The notes beneath the pieces were generated by a model, which searched no databases, was not told the DNA's origin, and saw nothing but the letters and a program-made list of their open reading frames with translations. From a virus: a stretch of DNA of 41,316 nucleotides. Shown here one piece after another: positions 6,311 to 14,380 of the stretch. The position numbers were made by a program, and so were the translations under genes. The number at the start of each line of letters is the position of its first letter. Within the stretch, counting starts at the first letter, position 1. Location of the stretch: the IMG/VR virus record IMGVR_UViG_3300010157_000114, positions 1 to 41,316 of that record. One strand, written 5' to 3'.

Positions 6311-8882
6311 CACCGCTCCCTCCACCTTTTCACCGCAGATGCAAAGCCGCATTCTGCGAAGCTACTCAGCCCTGCAATCGCCGTGGAAAACGGCGGTGCT
6401 TGCGGGATACGAGGGCGCACGGCAGAACAAATCCTTCAACTCGCCGACACGCGTGGGCAGCAATCCGAACAGCACGATTGCGCAGTTGCAGAGATCGAAG
6501 TTGAGCCTCCAAGGGGAAGAAATCGTGAAGAACACCAGCTTCGGGCGGAACCTGATCAACCGCAGGAGGGCCTACTGCTCATCCGGCATCACGTATCACC
6601 CAGACACGGGCGACTCCGCGCTCAACAAGCTCGTCACCGACTACTGCGTTGACCAGTGGAAGCGCATGGGAGTCAACCAATCCATGCAACAGGCATTCGG
6701 GATTTGCGCGGATGCCATGCTCCCGCAATACGGTGACTGCGCGTTGCGCTGGATTCGCAGCGAGCCGGGAAATCCCGAATCCGAATTGCGCTTGCTCGCG
6801 ATTACCGGCGACCGCATCGGCGAGGTTTATCGGTACGTCGCGCCCGTGGTGAAGGACGGTATCACGTATTATTGCGGCCTGTTTTTCAACGGGCCGAATA
6901 TCACGCATTACCGCATTTATGAGCGGTGGTATGACACGACCTACACGCGTCCTGAGAACGTGGAAGCGGCGGACGTGATTTTCTTCATTGACCCGATTGA
7001 CACCGGCGTGCGCGGAGTCTCGCTTTTCTCCGCAGCCGTGGACGACATCCGCAGCAGCCATGAGATTTTGAAGGCTACCAAGGACACGATGCAACAGCAG
7101 TCCAAGATGGCCGCGATTGCCTCGAACAATTCCGGCAGCGCGATGGATTACAGCTACGACAAGCAAACGAACGCGGACGGCACGATTGAATATCAGGAAA
7201 GCTACGCGGACGGCGCGGTGGTGAAGTATCAGTTCAACGGCGACTCGTATCAGGTGCTACGCGCTGAACATCCCTCGCAAGATTTCGTGGCCGCGTTGCG
7301 CTACCTCGACCAGCGTGGAAGCCTCGCGTGCGGATTCCCGTATGAGTTTCTGTTTTCCGGCAGCGAGAGCGGCGGCGCACCTTTCCGTGGCGCATTCGAG
7401 ATTGCAGGCCGCGAGATTGAACGGCTGCGCAATCAGGTTCATGGCCCACGCCTGGACGTGATCGCATACGTCACGATCATGGACGGCGTAGAGCGCGGGC
7501 TTCTGCCGGCAAAGGCGGGCATCACGCGGGGAAGCTGGCAGTTCACTACGTTGCCCTCAAGTGACGCCTTCCGCGATGCCAAGAGCGACATTGACCAGAT
7601 CCGCGCGGGCATCACCTCGCCGCAGCGCGTGATCGCGAACAACCTTGGCACCACGGCGGATGCGATTCTGAGCGAGACGCGGGAGTGGGCAATCATGGTG
7701 AGCAAGACGGTGGAGGATGCAAACAGGGAGCTTGTAAAACAGGGCTACAAGCCCACGGTGACCGCGCAGGACGTGGCGCAGGTGAGCGACAATCCTCAAG
7801 CGGCGGCGCAGGCCGAGAATCTCACGCAGGGCAAGCCCACGACCATTAGCGATTCCAGCACGAAGTCTGACACGGTGGAGAAAACAGGCGCGGCACCAAA
7901 GCCCGCTGCGATGGCAGACTTTGACGAATCGAAACACCCGCGCGCAAAGGACGGCGAGTTTGGCGAAGGCGAAGGCCACGGCAAGGCAAGCGCGGACGCA
8001 AACGAGGCGAGCAAGAAAACTTCCGAACAGGAACACTCATTCAGTCCATCCGCGCACGCAGACGCGGCAAAGGCGCACACGGATGCAATCGGCCACAAGC
8101 AGGCAAGAATTGAGGCTGTGAAATCCAACCCGCATTTGAATGAAGGCGAAAAGAAATCGCTCATTGCTGGCTACAAGAAAGACATCAAATTTCACGGCGC
8201 AATGGCCGCGCGGCACACCGGAACAGCGGAGCACTTGGACAAGTTTTGGAAGGAGCAGGAAAAGCGCGAGGGAACAACCGCAAAGCTGGCAGACTTTGAA
8301 GAATCAAAACACCCGCGCGCAAAGGACGGCGAGTTTGGCAGCGGAGGGGGTTCAAGCCCAAACGAACCAGCCGATAAGACCGGCAATTCCAATAGTGACG
8401 TTCACGAAGTTGTTGCGAACTTTGAAAAAGAAAACCGAAATGTTTCCACGCACGAAAAGATGCTCGTTCATTTGAGTGATGGAACATCTATACAGTCCGA
8501 AGGAAAGGCGGGCGCAGTTACTATTTCAGGGCATCAAATACGCCACATGAGGGAAGATGGAAATGCAACAATGACGCACAATCATCCATTCGTTGCCTCT
8601 CTTTCTAGTAGTGACCTAGGGATGGCCTGCAAAGCGAACTTGAAGGAAATCCGCGCGGCGGACTCTCAATTTATCTACACGGCGAAACGCCCCGAATCTG
8701 GATGGCCCAAAGATTCCACAGTCAAGGCTCAGTGGACGAAGCTATTCAACGTGAAAGCCAAGGAAGCGCGCGAAAAGATTCAATCGGGAACGATGACGGT
8801 AAAAGACGCCAACCGAGATGTGACTCACGAAGTAACGAAAGCGGTTTGCGAACAATTCGGGATTATTTATGCCAGACAATGA
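6300..8882 (+). CDS. Portal protein (lambda type) with C-terminal JAMM-like domain
   Basis: An 860-residue protein, far longer than usual for a lambda-type portal (roughly 500-550). Residues 1 to about 530 are the portal, with the family pattern LQRSKLSLQGEEIVKNTSFG near residue 60 and a conserved mixed core. After it come two nearly identical linkers (KHPRAKDGEFG, about 538-556 and 664-681) flanking an Ala/Lys/His-rich helical stretch. The last 160 residues form a separate domain with H760-N-H-P and S769-S-S-D772, which resembles the metal-binding HxH...SxxD motif of JAMM/MPN proteins. The ATG at 6300 was chosen because the earlier in-frame start at 6240 reads through the gpW-like gene. The C-terminal domain could be a protease, deubiquitinase-like enzyme or injected effector; this is inference. 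Confidence 0.85.
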   Translation: MASNTAPSTFSPQMQSRILRSYSALQSPWKTAVLAGYEGARQNKSFNSPTRVGSNPNSTIAQLQRSKLSLQGEEIVKNTSFGRNLINRRRAYCSSGITYHPDTGDSALNKLVTDYCVDQWKRMGVNQSMQQAFGICADAMLPQYGDCALRWIRSEPGNPESELRLLAITGDRIGEVYRYVAPVVKDGITYYCGLFFNGPNITHYRIYERWYDTTYTRPENVEAADVIFFIDPIDTGVRGVSLFSAAVDDIRSSHEILKATKDTMQQQSKMAAIASNNSGSAMDYSYDKQTNADGTIEYQESYADGAVVKYQFNGDSYQVLRAEHPSQDFVAALRYLDQRGSLACGFPYEFLFSGSESGGAPFRGAFEIAGREIERLRNQVHGPRLDVIAYVTIMDGVERGLLPAKAGITRGSWQFTTLPSSDAFRDAKSDIDQIRAGITSPQRVIANNLGTTADAILSETREWAIMVSKTVEDANRELVKQGYKPTVTAQDVAQVSDNPQAAAQAENLTQGKPTTISDSSTKSDTVEKTGAAPKPAAMADFDESKHPRAKDGEFGEGEGHGKASADANEASKKTSEQEHSFSPSAHADAAKAHTDAIGHKQARIEAVKSNPHLNEGEKKSLIAGYKKDIKFHGAMAARHTGTAEHLDKFWKEQEKREGTTAKLADFEESKHPRAKDGEFGSGGGSSPNEPADKTGNSNSDVHEVVANFEKENRNVSTHEKMLVHLSDGTSIQSEGKAGAVTISGHQIRHMREDGNATMTHNHPFVASLSSSDLGMACKANLKEIRAADSQFIYTAKRPESGWPKDSTVKAQWTKLFNVKAKEAREKIQSGTMTVKDANRDVTHEVTKAVCEQFGIIYARQ
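7914..7964 (+). repeat. Linker repeat in the portal gene, copy 1
   Basis: A 51-bp block encoding ADFDESKHPRAKDGEFG. It is repeated at 8289-8339 with 49 of 51 bases identical and in the same frame. Recombination between the two copies would remove 375 bp (125 codons) without breaking the frame, so the linkers may act as swap points for C-terminal modules. Confidence 0.85.
8289..8339 (+). repeat. Linker repeat in the portal gene, copy 2
   Basis: The second copy of the 51-bp linker, 2 mismatches from copy 1 (one changes Asp to Glu). It directly precedes a Gly/Ser-rich spacer and the HNHP domain of the portal fusion. Confidence 0.85.
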
Positions 8883-9018
8883 CGCAATAACGCTGGACGA
8901 AGATTTACAGAAACCAGACTTCGCAAATGCCGATTGGATTGACCTTGCGATTAAGGAACCGGAAGCGCACGCGATGCAATACGAGCGTGAACATCCTGAG
9001 TCCGCGCCCGCGAAATGA
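8869..9018 (+). CDS. Tiny acidic protein after the portal fusion
   Basis: A 49-residue, strongly acidic protein (MPDNDAITLDEDLQKPDFAN at the start). It overlaps the 3' end of the portal-JAMM gene by 14 bases and the next gene by four. No family is recognised. Its size, acidity and position directly after a possibly toxic or proteolytic C-terminal domain would fit an immunity or inhibitor protein, but nothing in the sequence proves this. Confidence 0.55.
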   Translation: MPDNDAITLDEDLQKPDFANADWIDLAIKEPEAHAMQYEREHPESAPAK

Positions 9019-9719
9019 TTCACGCCCTCACAAGCATCGCACCGAATCGCATCGAAGAACAACAGCGGTGCGTCGAATCATGGCTGCGCGCTGGCTTGCG
9101 CGTGACTTCGCTGAACTGCGCGAAGGAAATTGACATTCTCGATGAACAATTCCCCGGCGTGATTTTCCACGAAGCGCACCACACCACTGAGCTTTTCTTC
9201 GGCAAGCCATACGTGGCGATTGACGCGGCGCTGCGATACGCAACGGAACTCAGCGCGAATGTGCTGCTTCTCAACTCGGACATCGAGCTACGGTGCGAAG
9301 CTGCGCAACTTGAGCGGCTCGCGGAGGCGAATGACAGCGGCCTCGTCACGCTCCACCGGCACGACCACGGCGGCGACTACACGAACGGCGGCGCATACTG
9401 GGATGGCATTGACGGCTTCATGCTTCATGGCAGGGACGCTCACGTTGTCCCGTGTTCGTTTCTGAGCTTCGGGCAGTGCTTTTGGGACTACTTGCTCCCC
9501 TTGGCGTTTGCAAAGGCAGGTCGGCCCGTTTACGGTTGCACAGAGCCGCTTCTATGGCACCGTTCGCATCGCCAAAACTGGGACTGGAACGACTGGCACA
9601 AGACTTCGCTGGAAATTGACCGCGCACTCGGCCAGACGGAACGGCTCACGCTTGGCCGGCGCGTGGCGAGGGCGCAAAAGATGCGCGGGGAGATTTTCGA
9701 TTTCAGCATTGCAATATGA
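9015..9719 (+). CDS. Glycosyltransferase-like protein (2 of 3)
   Basis: A 234-residue protein. Its N-terminus (MIHALTSIAPNRIEEQQRCV) and the segment VLLLNSDIEL (84-92, D89 as metal ligand in an SDIE motif) follow the pattern of GT-A type transferases. It also has a GIDGFMLHG loop and a Trp/His-rich C-terminal region near residue 180 that could form the acceptor site. The start is fixed by an ATGA overlap with the 49-residue gene. It lies between portal and scaffold genes, where most related phages have nothing, so it looks like an inserted cargo gene. Confidence 0.65.
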   Translation: MIHALTSIAPNRIEEQQRCVESWLRAGLRVTSLNCAKEIDILDEQFPGVIFHEAHHTTELFFGKPYVAIDAALRYATELSANVLLLNSDIELRCEAAQLERLAEANDSGLVTLHRHDHGGDYTNGGAYWDGIDGFMLHGRDAHVVPCSFLSFGQCFWDYLLPLAFAKAGRPVYGCTEPLLWHRSHRQNWDWNDWHKTSLEIDRALGQTERLTLGRRVARAQKMRGEIFDFSIAI

Positions 9720-9874
9720 ACGCACGCTTTCCGCTCGCACCTTCCGAACACATGAATCCGACGCCTGAACAAATCAAGAAGCTAAAAAACACTCTCCGCG
9801 ATATACGCGCAGCTCGGAAAGCATTTTCCGATGTTACACACCGATACCTGTTTCCAAAGGGGAAAAAGACTTAA
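9716..9874 (+). CDS. Hypothetical 52-residue basic protein
   Basis: A small basic helical protein (TPEQIKKLKNTLRDIRAARK in its centre), ending in PKGKKT. The start overlaps the glycosyltransferase stop as ATGA, and the stop shares one base with the ATG of the next gene. It could be a partner of the HTH protein or a structural accessory. No family is recognised. Confidence 0.55.
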   Translation: MNARFPLAPSEHMNPTPEQIKKLKNTLRDIRAARKAFSDVTHRYLFPKGKKT

Positions 9875-10077
9875 TGAAACACGAACCGAAAACAAAACTG
9901 GCGTTGGCGATGATGAGCGCGGGAGTGCGCGACGTGATCCGCAAAAAGGAACTGGCGGCAGCGTGCGATGTTTCGCGCGTGCATTTGTCATACGTAATGC
10001 ACGGGCATCGTGAATCTCCAAAGCTATTGGAGAAGGCAATGCGGATAGTGGCAGAGCGGTGCAAAGGGAAAGCGTAA
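9874..10077 (+). CDS. Small helix-turn-helix regulator candidate
   Basis: A 67-residue protein with a Cro/LacI-like HTH at about residues 24-45: KKELAAACDVSRVHLSYVMH. It is short, with no dimerisation domain beyond a C-terminal helix. It lies within the head genes, which is unusual for a regulator. A perfect 15-bp palindrome overlaps its stop codon (10072-10086), just before the scaffold gene, and is a plausible operator. It probably adjusts local transcription of the inserted cargo or head genes. Confidence 0.65.
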   Translation: MKHEPKTKLALAMMSAGVRDVIRKKELAAACDVSRVHLSYVMHGHRESPKLLEKAMRIVAERCKGKA

Positions 10078-10086
10078 CGGTTACGC
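10072..10086. promoter_or_regulatory. Perfect 15-bp palindrome, candidate operator
   Basis: GCGTAACGGTTACGC is a perfect palindrome about a central G. It overlaps the stop of the HTH gene and lies 45 bp before the GTG of the scaffold/protease gene. A related half-site occurs over the promoter at 5861-5876. An HTH dimer encoded next door could bind it. Confidence 0.45.
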
Positions 10087-10130
10087 GGCGGTAATTTACA
10101 ACAGCGGCAACTGCGCGCAATACGTGCGCC

Positions 10131-11174
10131 GTGCCAAAAGTCGCATCACTGCAAGCCTCGCTCAAATCCACTGAGAAAGTGGACGGTGACACTATCTTCG
10201 GTTGCCAACTCGCCCGGCTTGGAAAGCTGGCGCGCTTTGCCAACCCGCACACCGGAAAGACCGAGGAGCTTCTTTGCACGCCCAAGCTAGTGGATTCCCT
10301 ACTCGCGCTGTGCAGCGAAGATCAGCGCCTCTCCGCGCATTGGACGCACAAGTGGATCGAGGGCAACGAAGGCATCGACAGCCGCGTTGCTACGTGGCGC
10401 AACTTCCGCAAGGACGGCGACGGCAACCTTGTCGCAGACGCTTTCCTTTGGCCGACTCCGCACAAGGAAGCCATCCTGCACGCCGCGCTGAATGACCCGC
10501 AGGGCATCATGGTGAGCATGGTGTTCAACTACGAGGGAACCAGAGACAACGCCGTTGCAACCGGCGTGATGGCTGGCGACTTCGTTGGCAAGGGCGCGAT
10601 GACGACCGCGTTGCTCGCGGCACTTTCAGCAGAAGACTCAACCACAACCTCACAACCAATGGACATCAACGAACTCATCGAAGCACTCAAAGACGAAAAG
10701 GTGCAAGCCGCCGTTTCCGCAATCATCAAATCCCACAAGGCCGACGCGCCCGTTGAACCGGACGGCGACGAAGCCGCGATGGAAGACACCGACGCCGCTG
10801 CCACGATGGAAGCCTCCGCTGGCGTTGCCGATGGCGACAAGAGCGACGCTGACAAGGATAAGCCCGCCGTGCTCCGCGCGGTGCTCAACTCTGTGCGCGC
10901 TCTCAAACGCCAGCTTGACGGCAATCAGGACGCCGTGAGCGAAAAGGCCGCTGTGCTCGCCGAGGCGAAATTCACCAAGGCCATCGGCACGGGCGCATTC
11001 AAGATTCCCGCGCCCGCTGAGAAGCCGGAATTGCCTTTCGTCGCGGTGCTCAAAAAGCATCTCGGAACCGGCGTCACTCGCCCGCTCGCAATTATGCGCG
11101 CCAAGAACGACGCCAAGCCCGGCGAATTTAACCAATGGGAAGTCGCAGGACGCCCGATGCCCGTCACCGCCTAA
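10131..11174 (+). CDS. Putative prohead protease/scaffold protein
   Basis: A 347-residue protein starting at a GTG. Residues 1 to about 165 form a compact alpha/beta domain (DTIFGCQLARLGKLARF, then WPTPHKEAILHAALNDPQG). Residues about 178-270 are acidic, Ala-rich and helical, as in scaffolds; the C-terminal 80 residues are more ordered. An internal ATG before MDINELIEALKDEKVQ (about 10660) could give a separate scaffold, as with lambda C/Nu3. I cannot identify catalytic residues, so protease activity is inferred from its place between portal and capsid genes. Confidence 0.5.
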   Translation: MPKVASLQASLKSTEKVDGDTIFGCQLARLGKLARFANPHTGKTEELLCTPKLVDSLLALCSEDQRLSAHWTHKWIEGNEGIDSRVATWRNFRKDGDGNLVADAFLWPTPHKEAILHAALNDPQGIMVSMVFNYEGTRDNAVATGVMAGDFVGKGAMTTALLAALSAEDSTTTSQPMDINELIEALKDEKVQAAVSAIIKSHKADAPVEPDGDEAAMEDTDAAATMEASAGVADGDKSDADKDKPAVLRAVLNSVRALKRQLDGNQDAVSEKAAVLAEAKFTKAIGTGAFKIPAPAEKPELPFVAVLKKHLGTGVTRPLAIMRAKNDAKPGEFNQWEVAGRPMPVTA

Positions 11175-11193
11175 CACCTAACCACCTAACACA

Positions 11194-11577
11194 ATGGCCG
11201 TTCAAAACACCTACAACATCGGTAGCGCACTGCGCTCCGTCAATAACGACACAACCGCGATTGCAAGCTCCGGCCTGCGTCTCACAGTTGGCGCAACCGG
11301 ACTCACCACGCTCTCGCTCATCAGCTCGCGCGGTTCGTTCGTTTCGCTCGAATCCATCGAAGCATCCAAGCCCGGTGCCGCAGCCGCATACTTCCAAGGC
11401 GGCGAAGTTCCCGCCATCGGAACCGGCGCGACCAGCATCGGTGATACCGCTTACACCGCCGCCTCCGGCCAGTTCGCCAACACCTCCGGCGCGAATGCCC
11501 TTATCATGGGCATCTGGACGCAGGCCTGCCCCGGTGCCGGCCAAGTCGGCGCAGTTGAACTCAACGTCTCGATCTAA
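11194..11577 (+). CDS. Putative head decoration protein
   Basis: A 127-residue beta-rich protein with many Ser, Thr, Gly and Ala and few charges. It directly precedes the major capsid gene, the usual place for gpD-like decoration proteins that bind and stabilise the expanded capsid. The leader is C/A-rich (TAACACCTAACCACC) and nearly the same as the one before the capsid gene, with no Shine-Dalgarno sequence. Family assignment is by position and composition. Confidence 0.6.
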   Translation: MAVQNTYNIGSALRSVNNDTTAIASSGLRLTVGATGLTTLSLISSRGSFVSLESIEASKPGAAAAYFQGGEVPAIGTGATSIGDTAYTAASGQFANTSGANALIMGIWTQACPGAGQVGAVELNVSI

Positions 11578-11596
11578 CACCTAACCACCACACACC

Positions 11597-12673
11597 ATGC
11601 CCGTATTTACACCCACAGTCGGAACCGGCCCTCGCGAGGAGTTGGCGCAAGCCATCGTCGAAGGAGAAGGCGCAGTATCAAATCTCATCGGCGATAAGCT
11701 GATGCCTGACCTGCCGCTCACGAAGCGGACGGCGCATCTGCCCAAGCTCACGCTGCAAGGCGTCGAAGCCATGCGGACGCTGACTGACCAGAAGTTCCTC
11801 CGCGCGCCCGGCACTCGTTACGAGCGCATCACGGCGCAGGTGAACGACTTCACGTTCTCGACCAATCTCATCGGTCAGGAAATCGTGATTCCGAATGAAA
11901 CGAAGATGGAATGGGACGAGTATCTGGATCTCGTCGCGTTCTTCTCCGCGCAATTCGGCACGCAGATTTCCGGTCTGACCAAGGAACTGCTGAAAGCCAA
12001 TATCCTGTTCAATCCTGCGCAGACCTTCCGCGCCACGGCGATGACGCCTGTTGCTAGCTACACCGCTGCGAATCGCGACCTCGCCTTCCCCGGCGCTGGC
12101 ATGAATCCGATTCAGGACATCATCGCCGCAGCCCGTTACATCAAGGGGCTCGGCGAAATCGCCGACTGCGCTTGGATGAGCGGTCAAGTCTGGGAGCGCG
12201 TTCGCACCTGCCAGAGCACGCTCCAGTTCATCAAGGGCATTTACGGCCCGATGGCGGAAGTGAACGAAGGCAACTTCACGACGGCTCTCGCTGCCATGTG
12301 CGGCGTCAAAAATCTCTACATCGGAGATTGCTACATCAACACCGCCGCGAGCGGTCAGTTGCCAAGCCTCACTCCGGTTTGGAGCACAGCATACATCGGC
12401 GTCGGACGCGCGGGACTTTCCAAAGTCGCCAGCGAGAAAGACGGCGTTGGCGTTCCTACCATCTCCGGCCTCGGCGTTACGCCTTTCTGGACGGGATTTG
12501 AGAACGGCGGCAAGCCCGTTGTGGACGGCCCGCTCTACATGGAAGGCGGCAACTACGTCGAGACTTATCCGAGCCTCGAAATCAACTCCCTCGTCGTGCG
12601 TGTCGGCATGAGCCAGAATCCGACCGTCACGAACAACCGCGCGTTCGTGCTCATCGCAACCAGCTACAGCTAA
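11597..12673 (+). CDS. Major capsid protein (HK97 fold, gpE-like)
   Basis: A 358-residue protein. The N-terminal segment (residues 5-60) has the helical arm and PLTKRTAHLPKL strand typical of gpE-like capsid proteins. The middle carries EMDEYLDLVAFFSAQFG-like helices and the P-domain helix; the C-terminus ends in a set of beta strands (SLEINSLVVRVG, AFVLIATSYS). Size, position after the decoration gene and lack of enzymatic motifs support it as the shell subunit. The leader is C/A-rich, so abundant translation seems not to need a Shine-Dalgarno sequence. Confidence 0.85.
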   Translation: MPVFTPTVGTGPREELAQAIVEGEGAVSNLIGDKLMPDLPLTKRTAHLPKLTLQGVEAMRTLTDQKFLRAPGTRYERITAQVNDFTFSTNLIGQEIVIPNETKMEWDEYLDLVAFFSAQFGTQISGLTKELLKANILFNPAQTFRATAMTPVASYTAANRDLAFPGAGMNPIQDIIAAARYIKGLGEIADCAWMSGQVWERVRTCQSTLQFIKGIYGPMAEVNEGNFTTALAAMCGVKNLYIGDCYINTAASGQLPSLTPVWSTAYIGVGRAGLSKVASEKDGVGVPTISGLGVTPFWTGFENGGKPVVDGPLYMEGGNYVETYPSLEINSLVVRVGMSQNPTVTNNRAFVLIATSYS

Positions 12674-12678
12674 CCGAT

Positions 12679-12915
12679 ATGCCAATCGAGTTTCCAGACG
12701 TTGACGTTGCGGAATCGCAGGCGGACAGGCTCACGCTTTTCCCGCTGGATGAACAGTTCACCGACGTTGCTTACAAGCACGTCGAGACCGGGCACCTGTT
12801 TTTCCTCGCCGTCACGGAGCCGAACATCTATGGCCGGACGCACTTCATGAAAAACAAGAAGGAAGTCTGGGAAGGCACCATCAAAGCATTCCGCGAGACG
12901 TTCGAGAAGGTCTAA
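12679..12915 (+). CDS. Hypothetical 78-residue protein
   Basis: A small protein after the capsid gene, beginning MPIEFPDVDVAESQADRLTL, with beta strands in the middle (HLFFLAVTEP) and a helical C-terminus (VWEGTIKAFRETFEKV). No family is recognised. It may be a head completion or capsid-associated protein. It lies five bases after the capsid gene and just before a glycosyltransferase-like gene. Confidence 0.6.
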   Translation: MPIEFPDVDVAESQADRLTLFPLDEQFTDVAYKHVETGHLFFLAVTEPNIYGRTHFMKNKKEVWEGTIKAFRETFEKV

Positions 12916-12919
12916 GCCA

Positions 12920-13588
12920 ATGAGCGAAAAGTTGTTCATCCCGTTCATGTCCAACGGCAGTGGATCAGTGACGGCGTGTAACCATTTCTCAATGGTTTAC
13001 GCCGCACTGACCGCGCTGAAAGAACGCGATTGCGCCATTGGCAGCTTTTCGCATCCGTGTCCCGCCGCAACGGGCAACTTCGCAACGCACCAGTTCCTCG
13101 AAAGCAACTGCGACCGCATGGTGATTGTGGACTTGGACATCATGTTCACGCCCGCGCAGCTTGAGCTTCTAATCAGCCATGAAGTGCCGCTAGTCGCGGG
13201 CGTCTATCCCAAGAAGCAACTCGGCCTGACACTCAATATGCAGGTGCTCGACAAGAACGCATTTGCCGAGGACGTGGAAGGCCAGAACGCAAACCCGCTC
13301 GTCGAAGTCGAATGGGTGGCGCGCGGATTCATGACCATCCATCGCAGCGTTTTTGAGGCGATGGAGGATGAGTCACCGATTGTGGACATCGAAGGCAGCA
13401 TCATGCGCGAATACTGGCGCACGCTCCCCGGTGGGCACAGTGAGGACAAGGAGTTTTGTCAGCACTGGCGCAAGCTCGGCGGCAAGATTCTCGTGGATCA
13501 ACGGCTGTGCGTGCAACACGAAGGCAGCGTTCTCTATCCCATTCCCGGCACTTTCAAACTCAAAGACGACAACCAAAAAGCAGCATAA
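12920..13588 (+). CDS. Glycosyltransferase-like protein (3 of 3)
   Basis: A 222-residue GT-A type protein. The N-terminus (KLFIPFMSNGSGSVTACNHF) forms the first nucleotide-binding strand and loop. D71-L-D73 in MVIVDLDIMFTP is the DxD motif. A conserved-looking PLVAGVYPKK loop (around 95), GFMTIHRSVFEAM (around 136) and a C-terminal SEDKEFCQHW catalytic-type segment follow. It lies between capsid and cement protein genes, which suggests that its target may be a capsid or decoration protein. That link is inferred from position only. Confidence 0.75.
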   Translation: MSEKLFIPFMSNGSGSVTACNHFSMVYAALTALKERDCAIGSFSHPCPAATGNFATHQFLESNCDRMVIVDLDIMFTPAQLELLISHEVPLVAGVYPKKQLGLTLNMQVLDKNAFAEDVEGQNANPLVEVEWVARGFMTIHRSVFEAMEDESPIVDIEGSIMREYWRTLPGGHSEDKEFCQHWRKLGGKILVDQRLCVQHEGSVLYPIPGTFKLKDDNQKAA

Positions 13589-13600
13589 CCACTCACGAAC

Positions 13601-14035
13601 ATGGCCGCAATTTCACAGACTCCCGCCAACGTAGCGCAACTCACGACATCCGGCATCACGAACAATGTCACCAATGGCTTCGCAGCCGCTGGCGTGACCA
13701 TTGTTGCTGGCAATATGGTATCACTCGCGGATGCCAGCGCGCAGACATACAGCCTCGCCGACGCGGACGTTTCCGGCGTCAAGGTGCCCGCAGGAATGGC
13801 GCTTGGCGGGGCAGGGCCGGGGCAACCTTTCTTCATTCAGACGAAGGGCACCGTCAACCCCGGCAGTGTTTCGATGACCTCCGGCTCCATGATTTATCTC
13901 AGCGTCACATCGGGTGGCATCACCGAGACTTTTGCGGACATCGCAAGCGGATTCTGGAGCGTGTCCATCGGGCAGGCACTCACGAACGGATCGCTCTACA
14001 TCAACCTCACCGGGCAGGCCATCGCGAAGCCCTAA
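13601..14035 (+). CDS. Putative capsid cement/decoration protein
   Basis: A 144-residue Gly/Ser/Thr/Ala-rich beta protein. The segment VKVPAGMALGGAGPGQPFFI followed by a short beta repeat and YLSVTSGGI resembles the fold of capsid cement proteins (DUF2190-type), which bind outside the shell. It follows the third glycosyltransferase gene. With many surface Ser/Thr it would make a reasonable glycosylation target. The leader is C/A-rich. Confidence 0.6.
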   Translation: MAAISQTPANVAQLTTSGITNNVTNGFAAAGVTIVAGNMVSLADASAQTYSLADADVSGVKVPAGMALGGAGPGQPFFIQTKGTVNPGSVSMTSGSMIYLSVTSGGITETFADIASGFWSVSIGQALTNGSLYINLTGQAIAKP

Positions 14036-14038
14036 CGT

Positions 14039-14380
14039 ATGAGCTGGGCCGATTCAATGGCGGCGCTCAACGCGGCACTGTTGGAAATCTTCCCCGATTC
14101 CATCACGTTCAACGGCGCGACCATTGCGTGCATCGCGCCGCCGCTGCAAATCTTCAAAACGCTGAACCCGTCAACTTATGATGGGAAAGTGACATTCACA
14201 TTCCAAATGCTCGAAAGCGACCGCGCAACCGCTGGCATCGGGCTTCGGTCTGTGATTCGATACGCCACGCCCTACGGCGAGGCGTTTAACCGCGACGGGC
14301 ATTTGAATTTCGAGATTTACCAATTCGAGCCGGACAAAAACGATTCAAACGTGCGGCTGATTTGCAACCTCAAGCAATGA
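14039..14380 (+). CDS. Putative head-tail connector protein
   Basis: A 113-residue protein (MSWADSMAALNAALLEIFPD at the start) with beta strands in its second half (DGKVTFTFQMLESD, HLNFEIYQFE). Its position as the first gene after the head module, and its size, fit a head-tail attachment protein. No family motif is certain. The stop overlaps the next ATG as ATGA. Confidence 0.5.
   Translation: MSWADSMAALNAALLEIFPDSITFNGATIACIAPPLQIFKTLNPSTYDGKVTFTFQMLESDRATAGIGLRSVIRYATPYGEAFNRDGHLNFEIYQFEPDKNDSNVRLICNLKQ

Noticed and set aside
11678-12685. A 335-residue leftward open frame opposite the capsid gene
   Set aside because: Its composition (His/Arg/Ala-rich) is that of antisense translation, and the capsid gene on the other strand is well supported.
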